Source of the DNA: FEN-1219 sp964503125
GTDB taxonomy: Bacteria; Pseudomonadota; Gammaproteobacteria; Steroidobacterales; Rariloculaceae
Length of the DNA stretch: 64,000 nucleotides
Assembly: GCA_964503125.1 (NCBI GenBank)
Contig: CAZCZE010000026.1
Location: 111,104 to 175,103 of the forward strand
Reading direction: 5' to 3'
Under the pieces are notes generated by a model. It was not told the DNA's origin and did not search any database. It saw only the letters and a list, made by a program, of their open reading frames with translations. Both the position numbers and the translations under genes were made by a program. Positions 25,900 through 34,739 of the stretch are shown here, in pieces; position 1 is the stretch's first letter, and every line of letters begins with the position of its first letter.

Positions 25900-26340
25900 T
25901 TGCCGTGGCCCATCGCGCTACTCGCCCATCCTGCCGGCGCCTACGGCGCGCTCGTCGTGACGCTCGCCGCGCTCGTCCACGCCTATCACACGCGCGCGTT
26001 CGTGCCGGCGTTCACGGCCGTGTCGGCCGCGGCGCTCACGACTCTCGCGTTCCTGCATCGCGCGCCCGACGCGACGGGCATCGTGGCGCTTGCGCTCGGC
26101 GTCGCGCTGCTCCACGCCGAGTTCCTGTGGTCGACCTACGGCCTGGCCGCCCTGCTCGGCCTCGGCACCAGCGCTTGGGGGTCATGGCAACTGCTCGCCT
26201 CGGCGGGCGGTACCTTGCCGGCGCTGCCGACGCCGCTGCGGATCGCCGCCGCGCTGTTGGGCTCGCTGCTGCTGCTCGCCGCCGTCTTGCGCGGCATGCG
26301 CGTGAGGACGTTGCCGCGCGACAGACGGGTCGTGTGGTAG
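25900..26340 (+). CDS. Small NfeD-like membrane protein
   Basis: The frame is open much further upstream, but that part runs antisense through the aroG promoter and start. TTG at 25900 has GAGGA 8 nt upstream and gives 146 residues with four to five hydrophobic helices. The middle part, GIVALALGVALLHAEFLWST followed by YGLAALLGLG, resembles the NfeD membrane core pattern (G-x-x-L-L-x-x-E-x-x-x-P-x-x-G-x-L). No protease domain or OB-fold domain is attached, so it would be a truncated relative. The family call is tentative. Confidence 0.5.
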   Translation: MPWPIALLAHPAGAYGALVVTLAALVHAYHTRAFVPAFTAVSAAALTTLAFLHRAPDATGIVALALGVALLHAEFLWSTYGLAALLGLGTSAWGSWQLLASAGGTLPALPTPLRIAAALLGSLLLLAAVLRGMRVRTLPRDRRVVW

Positions 26341-26389
26341 CGGCAGAGCCGCTACCATAGAGCGTCACCGGCACCGCGGGGGTTGGGGG

Positions 26390-27211
26390 ATGGAGACTCG
26401 CTCGGCGCTCGCGCTCGTCGCGATGCTGCTCTTCGGCGGCGCCTTGGCCGTGCCGTCGGCGGCTGGCGCCGACACAGTGCTCGTCACGGGCGCCAACTCG
26501 GGCCTCGGCCTCGAGTTCGTCAAGCAATACGCTGCGCAGGGCTGGACGGTGATCGCAACGCATCGCCGCGACGGCGTGCCCGACACGCTCGCGGCCGTCG
26601 TCGCCCTGCATCCTTTGGTTCGCGTCGAGCGCATGGACGTCGCGAGCGCTGCCGAGGTCAAGGCGCTGGCCGACAAGCTCCGCGGCGTGGCCGTAGACGT
26701 CCTCATCAACAACGCCGGGATCTACAGCGATCGCAGCGTCTGCACGGACGAGTCGTGCCGCGGCGCCGGCGACACACAGAGCTTCGGCAACACGGATTAC
26801 GAGCTCTTCGACACCATCATGGCCGTCAACGTGCGCGGCCCGTTGCTGGTGTCCGAGGCCTTCATCGATCACGTGCGTGCGGGGCGAGAGAAGAAGATCG
26901 TCTCGATCGGCTCGACGAACGGCTCCGTGACGTTCACGCTCGGCGGCTCGGGCGCCATCGCCTACCGCGCGAGCAAGGCGGCGTTGAATCGCGAGATGCA
27001 GCTCGTCGCCGTGCATCTCAAGCGCGACGGCGTCACGGTGCTGCTGCTGCACCCCGGCGCCGTGCTCACGGAGCGGCAAGCCGATCTCACGTTCCCCGGC
27101 ATGATCGAGATGCAGCCGAGCGTTGCCGGCATGATCGAGCAGATCGCCAAAGCCACGCTCGAAGACACGGGTCGTTTCATCCAATACGACGGCGCGACGG
27201 CGCCGTGGTAA
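26390..27211 (+). CDS. Short-chain dehydrogenase/reductase with signal peptide
   Basis: A 273-residue classical SDR. The NAD(P)-binding motif TGANSGLG is at 33-40, followed by LINNAGIYSD (NNAG), a catalytic serine in IVSIGSTNGS, and YRASK (Y-x3-K). Unusually, residues 1-27 form an apparent signal peptide (LALVAMLLFGGALAVPSAAG) ending just before the first Rossmann strand (DTVLVTG), so the enzyme may be periplasmic or membrane-anchored. It has an insertion with two cysteines (SVCTDESCRGAG) after the NNAG motif. The next gene, a lipoprotein, starts 16 nt downstream. The substrate is unknown. Confidence 0.85.
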   Translation: METRSALALVAMLLFGGALAVPSAAGADTVLVTGANSGLGLEFVKQYAAQGWTVIATHRRDGVPDTLAAVVALHPLVRVERMDVASAAEVKALADKLRGVAVDVLINNAGIYSDRSVCTDESCRGAGDTQSFGNTDYELFDTIMAVNVRGPLLVSEAFIDHVRAGREKKIVSIGSTNGSVTFTLGGSGAIAYRASKAALNREMQLVAVHLKRDGVTVLLLHPGAVLTERQADLTFPGMIEMQPSVAGMIEQIAKATLEDTGRFIQYDGATAPW

Positions 27212-27227
27212 TGCACGAGGTGTCCCC

Positions 27228-27722
27228 ATGAGTTTCGCTCGCACGGCCGGCCTCGCTTGCCTCGTCGTCCTCGCCGCGGGTTGCGGCCAACCGCAGCGCC
27301 CGTCGTACGAGGAGGACCTCGCCGCGATCACGGCATTCAACGCGCGCTACTTGGGCTCGATCAACGACGAGGACATCGCAACCTTGAGCAGCCTCACGAC
27401 CGAAGGCCACATCATGCTCATGCCGAACCGCGAGCCGCTCGTGGGCAAGCAGGCCAACGACGCGGCGAACGGCGGCGCGTTCGAGCGTTTCGACTTCGAC
27501 GAGACCTGGACGCCCGTCGAGACCGTCATCGACGGCGATCTCGCCTTTCAGCGCGGCACCTTTACGACGATCGCTACACCCAAAGGCGACGACGAGCGCC
27601 TCGAGGTCAGCGGCAACTTCATGCGCATCTACCAACGCCAACCGAACGGCGAATGGCGCATGACGCGCGACATGTTCAACAGCTCGACGCCGTCCACGCA
27701 GAGCCTGTCGAGCGGCCAATAG
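27228..27722 (+). CDS. Lipoprotein with SnoaL/DUF4440-like NTF2 fold
   Basis: A 164-residue protein with a lipobox at LVVLAAGC (cysteine about residue 19) and a GAGGTG ribosome site. The mature part reads like an NTF2-fold domain: ITAFNARYLGSINDEDIATL, then TTEGHIMLMPNREPLVGK, and alternating strands ending YQRQPNGEWRMTRDMFNS, a DUF4440/SnoaL-type pattern. Such domains often bind small ligands or catalyse isomerisations. It is cotranscribed with the exported SDR, so the pair may act on the same envelope substrate (inference). It ends 3 nt from the convergent hrpA stop. Confidence 0.75.
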   Translation: MSFARTAGLACLVVLAAGCGQPQRPSYEEDLAAITAFNARYLGSINDEDIATLSSLTTEGHIMLMPNREPLVGKQANDAANGGAFERFDFDETWTPVETVIDGDLAFQRGTFTTIATPKGDDERLEVSGNFMRIYQRQPNGEWRMTRDMFNSSTPSTQSLSSGQ

Positions 27723-27725
27723 CCG

Positions 27726-30700
27726 TCACGCGTCCGCGAGCGCCTTGCGCCAGGCTTGCTCGAGCCGCTTGCTCGATACCGAGCGCGCCGTGCCGAGCTG
27801 CTGGGCGAACAACGACACGCGCAGCTCCTCGACGAGCCACCGGTACTCGGCGATCCCGGGCGGCCACGGCGCGCCGTCGGGCCGCGAGGCCCGCCACTGC
27901 GCGAGGCGCGCCGCAGCCGTGCGCACCTCGGCCGCGAGCTTCTGCTCGTCACGCTGTGCGCGCTTCTGCCAGCGCTGCTCGGCCGCGCGCAGGTAGCGCG
28001 GCAAGTGAACCCGCCACGCGCGCGGCGTGTCGGTCAGCATGCGTGGGCCCACGAGCTCGGCGAGCTGAGTCGCGAGCTCGTCGCGCACGCTCGCGTGGGT
28101 CTCGTTCTTCGCCGCGGCGTCGAGCGCGCGGCGCACGCCCCGCTGCAGCGGCAGTATCTCGGCAAGCAGCACGCGCAGCGCGTCGGCCTCGGCCACGAGC
28201 TGCGCGCGGCCGCGCTCGCGCCGCGCGGCGAACTCGCTGGCCGTGCGTACGGGCGGGTCGAGCTCGAACGCCTGCTCCGCGCTCGCGCAGAGCAAGTCGT
28301 CGACGAGCGCGGCGCCGTCGCCGACACCGAGGTAGTTGAGCACCAGCTCGCGGTCGGCGAGCGTTCGGTCGCGGATCAAGGCCGCCTGCTGCGGCAGGGC
28401 CTTGAGCAGCAAGCGCCGCACGCCGCCGCGATGCAGTGCTTCCGCGGCCGGTCCCGGCGCTTCGAGCGTGAGGTCGACGCGGCCCGCATCGTCGACGAGG
28501 CAGGGATAGAGAACGAGATCGCGCGGCCGCTGCGGCACGACGACCGAGTCCGGCAAGTCGCCGATGTCCCAGCGTTGCAGGTTCGTCCGTTTGAAACGCG
28601 CGGGCGCGGCCGCCGCGACCTCGGCCGCGCCCTGCGTCGCGCCGAGATCGCGCTGCAACGCCTTGAGATCGCGGCCCGCCGCGAGCGCCTGCCCTTCAGC
28701 GCCCACCACGACGACGCGCATGCGGAAATGCGCGGGCAACGCGCGCTCGTCGAAGACCGCCGGCGAGGCCTCGACGCCGCGCGCCACGTGCAGCGCCTCC
28801 GCGAGCGCCACCGGCAACGCCTGCCGCCCGCTGCGGTCCGGCATGACGGCGAGCGCCGCCTTCGCCGTGTCGGGCAACGGCACGAGCGGCCGGCGCTGCT
28901 CCTTGGGCAGCGCGCGCAGTAACGCCACGATCTTGTCGGGCAGCCATGCAGGCACGAGCCAGTCGAGCTCGGCCGAACCGATCGCCCCGAGCAGCGAGCG
29001 CGGCACCGTGAGGGTGACGCCGTCGGCATCTTGGCCCGGCTCGAAGGCATACGAAAGCGGCAGCCGTTGCCCCGCGAGCGTGAGCTCACTCACGAGACCT
29101 AGAGCCCCGAGATCCCCCGGGTCGCGCGTCGCGACGTCGCCGAGCGTCAGGTGCAGCTCGCTGCCGTGCCCCGCCGCGCACCAGCGCACGAGGCTCGTGC
29201 GGTCGTGGACCTCCGGCGGCAGCCGGTCGTCGTAGAACGCAGCGATGCCGGCTTCGCCGACGAACAAGTCGCGCTTGCGCAGCCGCGCTTCGGCCTCGAG
29301 CACGCTGCGCCGCACGGCGCGATTGTGCGCGAGGAACGCGGGCTCATCGGCGCCGAAGCCCGCTTGATCCGCCGCGAGTGCCTCGGCGATGAACATGCGG
29401 CGGGCCTCCTTGGGCTCGACGCGCCCGTAGTCGACGCGCCGCTCGCTCGCGAGCGTGAGCCCGAACAGCGTCACGACCTCGCGCGCCGTGACCTGGCCGC
29501 GCTGCTGGTCCCAGTGCGGATCGTCATACTCGAAGCGCACGAGATGCGGCGCGACGCGCAGCGCCCAACGCGGGTTCACCTGCGCGACCGTGCGCAGATA
29601 CTGGCGCTCGGTCGCGACGCGCTCCGCGGCCACGAGCCAGCGCGGGCGCTTCTTAGCGAGCGCCGTGCCGGCAAAGAGTTGCGCCCGAGACTCGCGCATG
29701 CCGCGGTACGTGAGCCCGTCGGCGTGCTCGGCAATGAAGTCGATGAAGGCTGCGAGCACGGCCTGATGGATCGCGCGGTAGTCCGCCGCCTGCTGGCGCG
29801 TTCGCCACCCCAAACCCTGCACGAGCTCGTGAAGCTGGTCGTGCACGTCGTGCCACTCGCGCAAGCGCGCCACGGACAGGTAATGCTCCTTGCACCATTT
29901 GCGCAACGCGCGCTCGCCGTTGCGCCGCTCGCGCCGATAGGCCGTCCAGACGTTCACGTAGGCCATGAACTCGGACCGCGGATCCATGAAGGCCTCGTGC
30001 TTGCGGCGCGCGGCGTCGGGATCGATGCCGTGCTCCCGCGGATCGACGACGCTGAGCGCCGCCGCGATGACGAGCCCCTCGCGTAACGCGTCGTTGCGCT
30101 GCGCGACGACGAGCAGCCGCGCGACGCGGGGGTCCACGGGCAAGCGCGCCATGAGCTCGCCGTCGCTCGTGAGGCGCCGCTCGTCGTCGACGGCACCGAG
30201 CAGGTGCAGCAGCTGATAAGCGTCGGCTACGGCCTTGGCGGGCGGCGTATCGATGAACGGAAACTCGTCGATGGCCCCGAGCTTGAGCGCCTCGAGCCGC
30301 AGCAACACTCCCGCGAGCCCGGTGCGCAGGATCTCGGGCTCGGTGAACGCGGGCCGCGCCGCGAAATCGTCCTCGGCGTAGAGCCGCACGCAAACACCGG
30401 GCGCGAGGCGCCCGCAGCGGCCCGCGCGTTGGACCGCGTTGGCCTGCGCGATCGGCTCGACGCCGAGGCTCTGCACGCGGTGCCGCGTGCCGTAGCGGCT
30501 CACGCGCGCAAGCCCCGAGTCGATGACGTAGCGAACACGTGGCACCGTCAGCGAAGTCTCGGCGATGTTGGTCGCGAGCACGATGCGCGGCGCCGACTTA
30601 GGCTCGAGAATTCGGCGCTGCCGCGCCGTCGTGAGGCGCGCGTAGAGCGGCAGCACCTCGTAGCCCTGCGGGCCGAACCGCGCGAGCGCTTGCTCGGCGT

Positions 30701-31475
30701 CGCGGATCCAGCGCTCGCCGGGCAGGAACACGAGCATGTCGCGGATCAAAGCCTCGGCCACGGGCTCGGCCGCGAGCTCGCGCGTCGCGGCGACGACGGC
30801 CGTCGCGAGGTCTTGGTCCGCCTCGCGCGAGCGCTCGGCGTCGCGGGGGCTGTAGCGCACGGTCACGGGGAAGCTGCGGCCAGCGATGCGGACGATAGGC
30901 GCGCCGCCGAAGTGGCGTGCGAAGCGCTCGGGATCGATCGTCGCCGACGTGATGACGATTTTGAGATCCGGCCGCTCGCGCTCGATGCACCGCAGGTAGC
31001 CGAGCACGAAGTCGATGTTGAGACTACGCTCGTGCGCTTCATCGATGATGAGCGTGTCGTAGGCGCGTAGCTGGCGGTCGCCGCGGATCTCGTTGAGCAG
31101 GATACCGTCGGTCATGACCTTGACGAGCGCGGTCGGCGGCGTCTGATCCGTGAAGCGCACGGTCAACCCGACGGCCTCGCCGACGCGCACGCCGAGCTCG
31201 GCCGCGAGCCGGCTCGCGACGGCCTGCGCCGCGATGCGACGCGGCTGCGTGTGACCGATCATGCCCGCGATACCGCGGCCGGCCTCGAGGCAGAGCTTCG
31301 GCAACTGCGTTGTCTTGCCGCTGCCCGTGTCGCCGCAGACGACGATGACGCGATGCGCGGCGAGCGCCGCGAGCAGCTCCTCGCGCGCGGCTGCGATCGG
31401 CAGCGTTTCCGGATATTCGATGCGAAGCTTCGTCGCCCGCCGCGCGGCGACGATCCCGTCGCGCGCGCGGCTCAC
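27726..31475 (-). CDS. hrpA: ATP-dependent RNA helicase HrpA (DEAH box)
   Basis: A 1249-residue DEAH/RHA helicase, near the about 1300 of E. coli HrpA. Walker A GDTGSGKT is at 48-55, DEAH at 145-148, with motif III SATI, motif V NIAETSLTVP and motif VI QRAGRCGR. HA2 and OB-fold domains and the long HrpA-specific C-terminus (DUF3418-like region, with RWLVEELRVSLFAQQLGT) follow. HrpA resolves stalled or collided ribosomes and remodels mRNA. Its GTG overlaps the phoQ stop by 4 nt (GTGA), so it is translated as part of the phoPQ operon, an unusual attachment. Confidence 0.96.
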   Translation of the reverse strand: MSRARDGIVAARRATKLRIEYPETLPIAAAREELLAALAAHRVIVVCGDTGSGKTTQLPKLCLEAGRGIAGMIGHTQPRRIAAQAVASRLAAELGVRVGEAVGLTVRFTDQTPPTALVKVMTDGILLNEIRGDRQLRAYDTLIIDEAHERSLNIDFVLGYLRCIERERPDLKIVITSATIDPERFARHFGGAPIVRIAGRSFPVTVRYSPRDAERSREADQDLATAVVAATRELAAEPVAEALIRDMLVFLPGERWIRDAEQALARFGPQGYEVLPLYARLTTARQRRILEPKSAPRIVLATNIAETSLTVPRVRYVIDSGLARVSRYGTRHRVQSLGVEPIAQANAVQRAGRCGRLAPGVCVRLYAEDDFAARPAFTEPEILRTGLAGVLLRLEALKLGAIDEFPFIDTPPAKAVADAYQLLHLLGAVDDERRLTSDGELMARLPVDPRVARLLVVAQRNDALREGLVIAAALSVVDPREHGIDPDAARRKHEAFMDPRSEFMAYVNVWTAYRRERRNGERALRKWCKEHYLSVARLREWHDVHDQLHELVQGLGWRTRQQAADYRAIHQAVLAAFIDFIAEHADGLTYRGMRESRAQLFAGTALAKKRPRWLVAAERVATERQYLRTVAQVNPRWALRVAPHLVRFEYDDPHWDQQRGQVTAREVVTLFGLTLASERRVDYGRVEPKEARRMFIAEALAADQAGFGADEPAFLAHNRAVRRSVLEAEARLRKRDLFVGEAGIAAFYDDRLPPEVHDRTSLVRWCAAGHGSELHLTLGDVATRDPGDLGALGLVSELTLAGQRLPLSYAFEPGQDADGVTLTVPRSLLGAIGSAELDWLVPAWLPDKIVALLRALPKEQRRPLVPLPDTAKAALAVMPDRSGRQALPVALAEALHVARGVEASPAVFDERALPAHFRMRVVVVGAEGQALAAGRDLKALQRDLGATQGAAEVAAAAPARFKRTNLQRWDIGDLPDSVVVPQRPRDLVLYPCLVDDAGRVDLTLEAPGPAAEALHRGGVRRLLLKALPQQAALIRDRTLADRELVLNYLGVGDGAALVDDLLCASAEQAFELDPPVRTASEFAARRERGRAQLVAEADALRVLLAEILPLQRGVRRALDAAAKNETHASVRDELATQLAELVGPRMLTDTPRAWRVHLPRYLRAAEQRWQKRAQRDEQKLAAEVRTAAARLAQWRASRPDGAPWPPGIAEYRWLVEELRVSLFAQQLGTARSVSSKRLEQAWRKALADA

Positions 31476-32839
31476 AACAGGCCGGCGCGCGCGAGCTCGA
31501 CGCGCAACTCCGCGCCGCCGAGCGGCGAGCGGCCCACGTCGAGCGTGCCGCGATAGAGCTCGACGGTCTCGCGCACGACGGCCAGGCCGATGCCCTGCCC
31601 CGGCACCGACTCGTCGGCGCGCTTGCCGCGCTGGAGCAGCGTCGCGACTTCCTCGGCCGTGATGCCACGGCCGTCGTCGCCGACCGTCACGACGAGCCGC
31701 TCCGAGCTCGAGCTCGCCGTAACGTGCACCTTGCTCTTGCAGTACTTGTAGCCGTTGTCCATGAGGTTACCGAGGATCTCGGTGAGATCGCCGGGGTCGC
31801 CGCGGAACAAGGCGTGCGGCGCGACGGCGACCGTGCAGGTCACGCGCTTGTCGCGGTAGACCTTGTCGAGCGTCTGCTTCAAGTCGTCGACTACGGCTAA
31901 AACGACGACGGGCTCGGTGCCGAGCCCCGAGGCGCCCGTCGCGCGCGCTCGACGCAGCTGGTACGAGACGCGCTGCTCCATGCGCACGAGCTCGCGATTC
32001 AGCGCCTCGTGCACGGGATCCGCCGAGCGCGTCCTGACCTCGGCGAGCAGCGTGCGCATCGCGGCCAACGGGGTCTTCAAGCTGTGCGCGAGATCGTCGA
32101 GGGTGTTGCGATAGCGCGCGAGCCGACGGCGCTCCGTGTCGATGAGTGTGTTCAAGTTGTCGGCGAGCCCCACGATCTCGGACGGATAGCGGCCCGTGAG
32201 CTGCACGCGTTCGCCGGCCTCGACCTCGCGAACCTGCCGCTCGAGCCGCCGCACCGGCAGCAGCACGAACGTCAGGAGCCCGCTGATGACGACGAGCATC
32301 GTCACCGTGACGCCGATGAACCAACCGATGAGATTGCGGCGGAACGCCGCCTGACGCTCGTCGTACGGCGTAAGCGACAACGCGATCGCGAACGTGTAGT
32401 CCGCAGCACGGTCATCGGGGAAATTCCAGGAGATGCCCATGAGAAACGCTTCGAGCGGCGGGAAGCCCGGCACCTCGAGCAAGTCGAAGCGCTCCTCGCC
32501 GGCGACGGCGAGATAGTCGATCGGAAAGTCGCGGCCGAGCAACGACAACGACTGCCACACGGCGCTGCCGTCGTCGGAGTACACGGCGCCGTAGGTGCCC
32601 GAGTTCGCGACCTGGAGCTGCGGGTCGAGGTCGTCGGTCGGCAGCGTAAGCTCGCCGCTCGCATCGTTGGCGCGCGCGATGAGGCCGAGCACCTGCACCT
32701 CGAGCAGCTCGCGCCGCGCGGTATCGGCGCCCTCGCGAAACGCGATGTCGAGGCCGACGATGGTCACGGCGAACAGCGCGACGAGCGCCACACTGACCCA
32801 GAGCACGACGCGCGCACGAAGAGAGCGAACGAGCGCCAT
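31472..32839 (-). CDS. phoQ: Sensor histidine kinase, PhoQ type
   Basis: A 455-residue membrane kinase. Helices are near 11-31 and 170-193, flanking a periplasmic sensor of about 138 residues, followed by HAMP. The phospho-acceptor H252 sits in LDDLAHSLKTPLAAM, the H-S-L-K-T-P form typical of PhoQ. The N box is LMDNGYKYCKS, and the G boxes are VGDDGRGI and GQGIGLAVV. It is 14 nt after the phoP stop. In enterics PhoQ senses low Mg2+, acid and cationic peptides; whether this sensor domain binds Mg2+ cannot be told from the sequence. Confidence 0.92.
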   Translation of the reverse strand: MALVRSLRARVVLWVSVALVALFAVTIVGLDIAFREGADTARRELLEVQVLGLIARANDASGELTLPTDDLDPQLQVANSGTYGAVYSDDGSAVWQSLSLLGRDFPIDYLAVAGEERFDLLEVPGFPPLEAFLMGISWNFPDDRAADYTFAIALSLTPYDERQAAFRRNLIGWFIGVTVTMLVVISGLLTFVLLPVRRLERQVREVEAGERVQLTGRYPSEIVGLADNLNTLIDTERRRLARYRNTLDDLAHSLKTPLAAMRTLLAEVRTRSADPVHEALNRELVRMEQRVSYQLRRARATGASGLGTEPVVVLAVVDDLKQTLDKVYRDKRVTCTVAVAPHALFRGDPGDLTEILGNLMDNGYKYCKSKVHVTASSSSERLVVTVGDDGRGITAEEVATLLQRGKRADESVPGQGIGLAVVRETVELYRGTLDVGRSPLGGAELRVELARAGLL

Positions 32840-32853
32840 GGACTTCCGCTACT

Positions 32854-33546
32854 TCAGTCGGCGTCCGGTGCGCCGCGCGCCACGGCCAAACGGTAGCCGC
32901 GGCCGCGCAGCGTCTCGATGGGCTTGTACGAGCTGTCGGGATCGAGCTTGCGGCGCAGCCGCCCGATGAATACCTCGATCACGTTGCTGTCGCGCTCGAA
33001 ATCCTCGCTGTAGAGCGCCTCGGTGATCTGCATCTTCGAGAGCACCTCGCCGGCATGCAGCATGAGGTACTCGAGCAGCTTGTACTCGAAGCTCGTGAGC
33101 TCGAGCTTCGCGCCGCCGACCTTGACCTCCTGCGTGCGCGTATCGAGCGTGATCGGCCCGCAGACGAGCTCCGACTGCGCCCAGCCGCCGGCGCGCCGCA
33201 GCAGCGCATCGACGCGCGCCAGGAGCTCCTCGACGTTGAACGGCTTGACGACGTAGTCGTCGGCGCCGAGCTTGAGCGCTTCGACCTTGTCTTGCCAGCG
33301 ATCGCGCGCCGTGAGCACGAGGATCGGGTATTCCTTGCCGTCGGCGCGCAGCTGTTTGATGAGCTCGACGCCGGACATGCTGGGCAGGCCCAGATCGACG
33401 ATCGCGAGATCGACGGCGTACTCGCGCGCGTAGTAGAGGCCCTCGCGCCCGTCGACGGACTTCTCGACGCTGTAGCCGGCCCGCTCGAGCTGCGCTGCAA
33501 GCGAACGGCTGAGGTTAGGGTCGTCTTCGACGAGCAGCAGGCGCAT
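32854..33546 (-). CDS. phoP: Response regulator, PhoP type (OmpR family)
   Basis: A 230-residue two-domain regulator. The receiver domain has the acidic pocket (E7-D8-D9), phospho-acceptor D51 in IVDLGLP, T79 and K101 in VVKPF. The winged-helix DNA-binding domain (from about 130) contains LTSFEYKLLEYLMLHAGEVL and VIEVFIGRLRRKLDPDSS. It is paired with the PhoQ-type kinase downstream and preceded by a PepSY protein gene 12 nt upstream, so all probably share one promoter. Confidence 0.95.
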   Translation of the reverse strand: MRLLLVEDDPNLSRSLAAQLERAGYSVEKSVDGREGLYYAREYAVDLAIVDLGLPSMSGVELIKQLRADGKEYPILVLTARDRWQDKVEALKLGADDYVVKPFNVEELLARVDALLRRAGGWAQSELVCGPITLDTRTQEVKVGGAKLELTSFEYKLLEYLMLHAGEVLSKMQITEALYSEDFERDSNVIEVFIGRLRRKLDPDSSYKPIETLRGRGYRLAVARGAPDAD

Positions 33547-33558
33547 TGCGGCGTGCGC

Positions 33559-33930
33559 CTATAAGAAGGAGCCCGTCTGGGCATCGATGCGCACGGTGCG
33601 CACGCGCCCTTCCTCATCGAGGATGCGGATTTCGTGGACGACGCGCTCGCCCATTTGCACGGTTTCGGCGCGCACCACGCGTCCCGGGTAGCGGCTCAGC
33701 GCCATATTGGTGGCCTGCCCGAGCGAGACACCGCCCGCGCGTTGCGCCGGAAACAGTTGGTCACGCTGAGCCGGCGCCAGCGATTCGTCGGCCGTCTCTG
33801 CTTGCAGCAGCGGCCGCGGGCGGGACTGCGCCACCGCGGCGTTCGTCGCAACGAGCGTCGCCGCGGCCACGCCTGCGGCGATGAGGCCCGTCAGGCCGCG
33901 CTCGATCATCCTTGTAAAGCGTTCGCTCAT
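33559..33930 (-). CDS. Exported PepSY-domain protein
   Basis: 123 residues from ATG 33930; GTG 33942 is an in-frame alternative. A hydrophobic N-terminus ends ATNAAVAQ, followed by a PepSY unit: VSLGQATNMALSRYPGRVVR, then EIRILDEEGRVRTVRIDAQT and a terminal G-S-F-L. PepSY domains are small periplasmic inhibitory or ligand-binding units, and PepSY genes commonly precede two-component systems, as here. It may modulate the PhoQ sensor in the periplasm, which is inference from gene order. Confidence 0.85.
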   Translation of the reverse strand: MSERFTRMIERGLTGLIAAGVAAATLVATNAAVAQSRPRPLLQAETADESLAPAQRDQLFPAQRAGGVSLGQATNMALSRYPGRVVRAETVQMGERVVHEIRILDEEGRVRTVRIDAQTGSFL

Positions 33931-33990
33931 AGTTGTCGCCACAGCTTGGAGTCGAGCGTCGGTCTACGTCAAGAAACGCTCGAACGAGAA

Positions 33991-34015
33991 CCGGGCGGGC
34001 CGACGGCCCGCCCGG
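33991..34015 (-). terminator. Hairpin after the glycine-zipper gene
   Basis: A perfect 11-bp GC stem (33991-34001 with 34005-34015, 3-nt loop) lies 10 nt after the stop codon at 34026. The minus-strand tail reads TTCTCGTTCG, only weakly T-rich, so terminator function is likely but not certain. Confidence 0.6.
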
Positions 34016-34025
34016 AAGGCGCCCT

Positions 34026-34613
34026 TCAGTACCGCACCCGATAACCCACGGGGCGTGCGTCGACCGCGAGTTGCACCCAGTTGCCCGGACGTCGATCCGT
34101 CCGCATCCGGTAGTTGCGACCGTCGAAGCGATACGTGACGAGATAGCCGTCGACGATCTGCTCCGTGACGCGGTCGTGCGCGACCTCGCAGCGCTGCACG
34201 GCGACGTCGCGCGTCGCGCCGGCGCCGCCGTTGCGGACCGCGCGCTGATGCGCGACCGCGCCGCCCGCGACCGCACCGAGCACCGTCAACGCGTCGCGGT
34301 CGTTACCGCTGCCGAACTGCCGGCCGATCGCGGCACCGATGATGGTGCCGGCGGCCGTCGGCCCAGCCACGCCGTACGGGCGAACGGACTCACGGACGAT
34401 CTCGTCCCAGCACTGCTCGCGCGGGCGATTGACCGTAACGTAGCGAACCAGCGGCTCGACGTCGACGACGCGGGCGGAAACGACGGCCGGCGCGTGCCGG
34501 TCGTGGCCGTACGCGTGGCCGCGGCCGCGGCCGCGATCATCGTCGTCGGCCAGCGCGGGCGTCGCGCCGAGAAATGTAAGCACCGCAGTAGCCAGAAATG
34601 TCCTCGCCAACAT
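34026..34613 (-). CDS. Glycine-zipper 2TM envelope protein
   Basis: 195 residues from ATG 34613 (AAGGAGAG site upstream). A signal peptide ends TPALADDDD, then a histidine/arginine/glycine stretch, then a hydrophobic glycine zipper (AAGTIIGAAIGRQF and LGAVAGGAVAHQ) of the SlyB/RcsF-associated outer membrane type. The C-terminal domain has VAVQRCEVAHDRVTEQIVDG and YLVTYRFDGRNYRMRTDRRP, common in glycine-zipper lipoprotein-like proteins; here there is no lipobox. It lies just upstream of the PhoP/PhoQ operon, which in other bacteria controls SlyB-type proteins. Confidence 0.82.
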   Translation of the reverse strand: MLARTFLATAVLTFLGATPALADDDDRGRGRGHAYGHDRHAPAVVSARVVDVEPLVRYVTVNRPREQCWDEIVRESVRPYGVAGPTAAGTIIGAAIGRQFGSGNDRDALTVLGAVAGGAVAHQRAVRNGGAGATRDVAVQRCEVAHDRVTEQIVDGYLVTYRFDGRNYRMRTDRRPGNWVQLAVDARPVGYRVRY

Positions 34614-34739
34614 GGCAACTCTCCTTCGCTTGCGACCCCGCCCCCGGGATCTTGGAGAGCAGGTTAGAGGCCTCGGACTGAATCGCACCTGAATGCCGGA
34701 AACCGCGCCGTGCGTGGGTTGCAGCGTTGCGCGCGGCCT

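Noticed and set aside
33991..34015. The GC hairpin as a third copy of the palindromic element
   Set aside because: It is a simple 11-bp stem with a 3-nt loop and lacks the shared 53-nt centre; it looks like an ordinary terminator.
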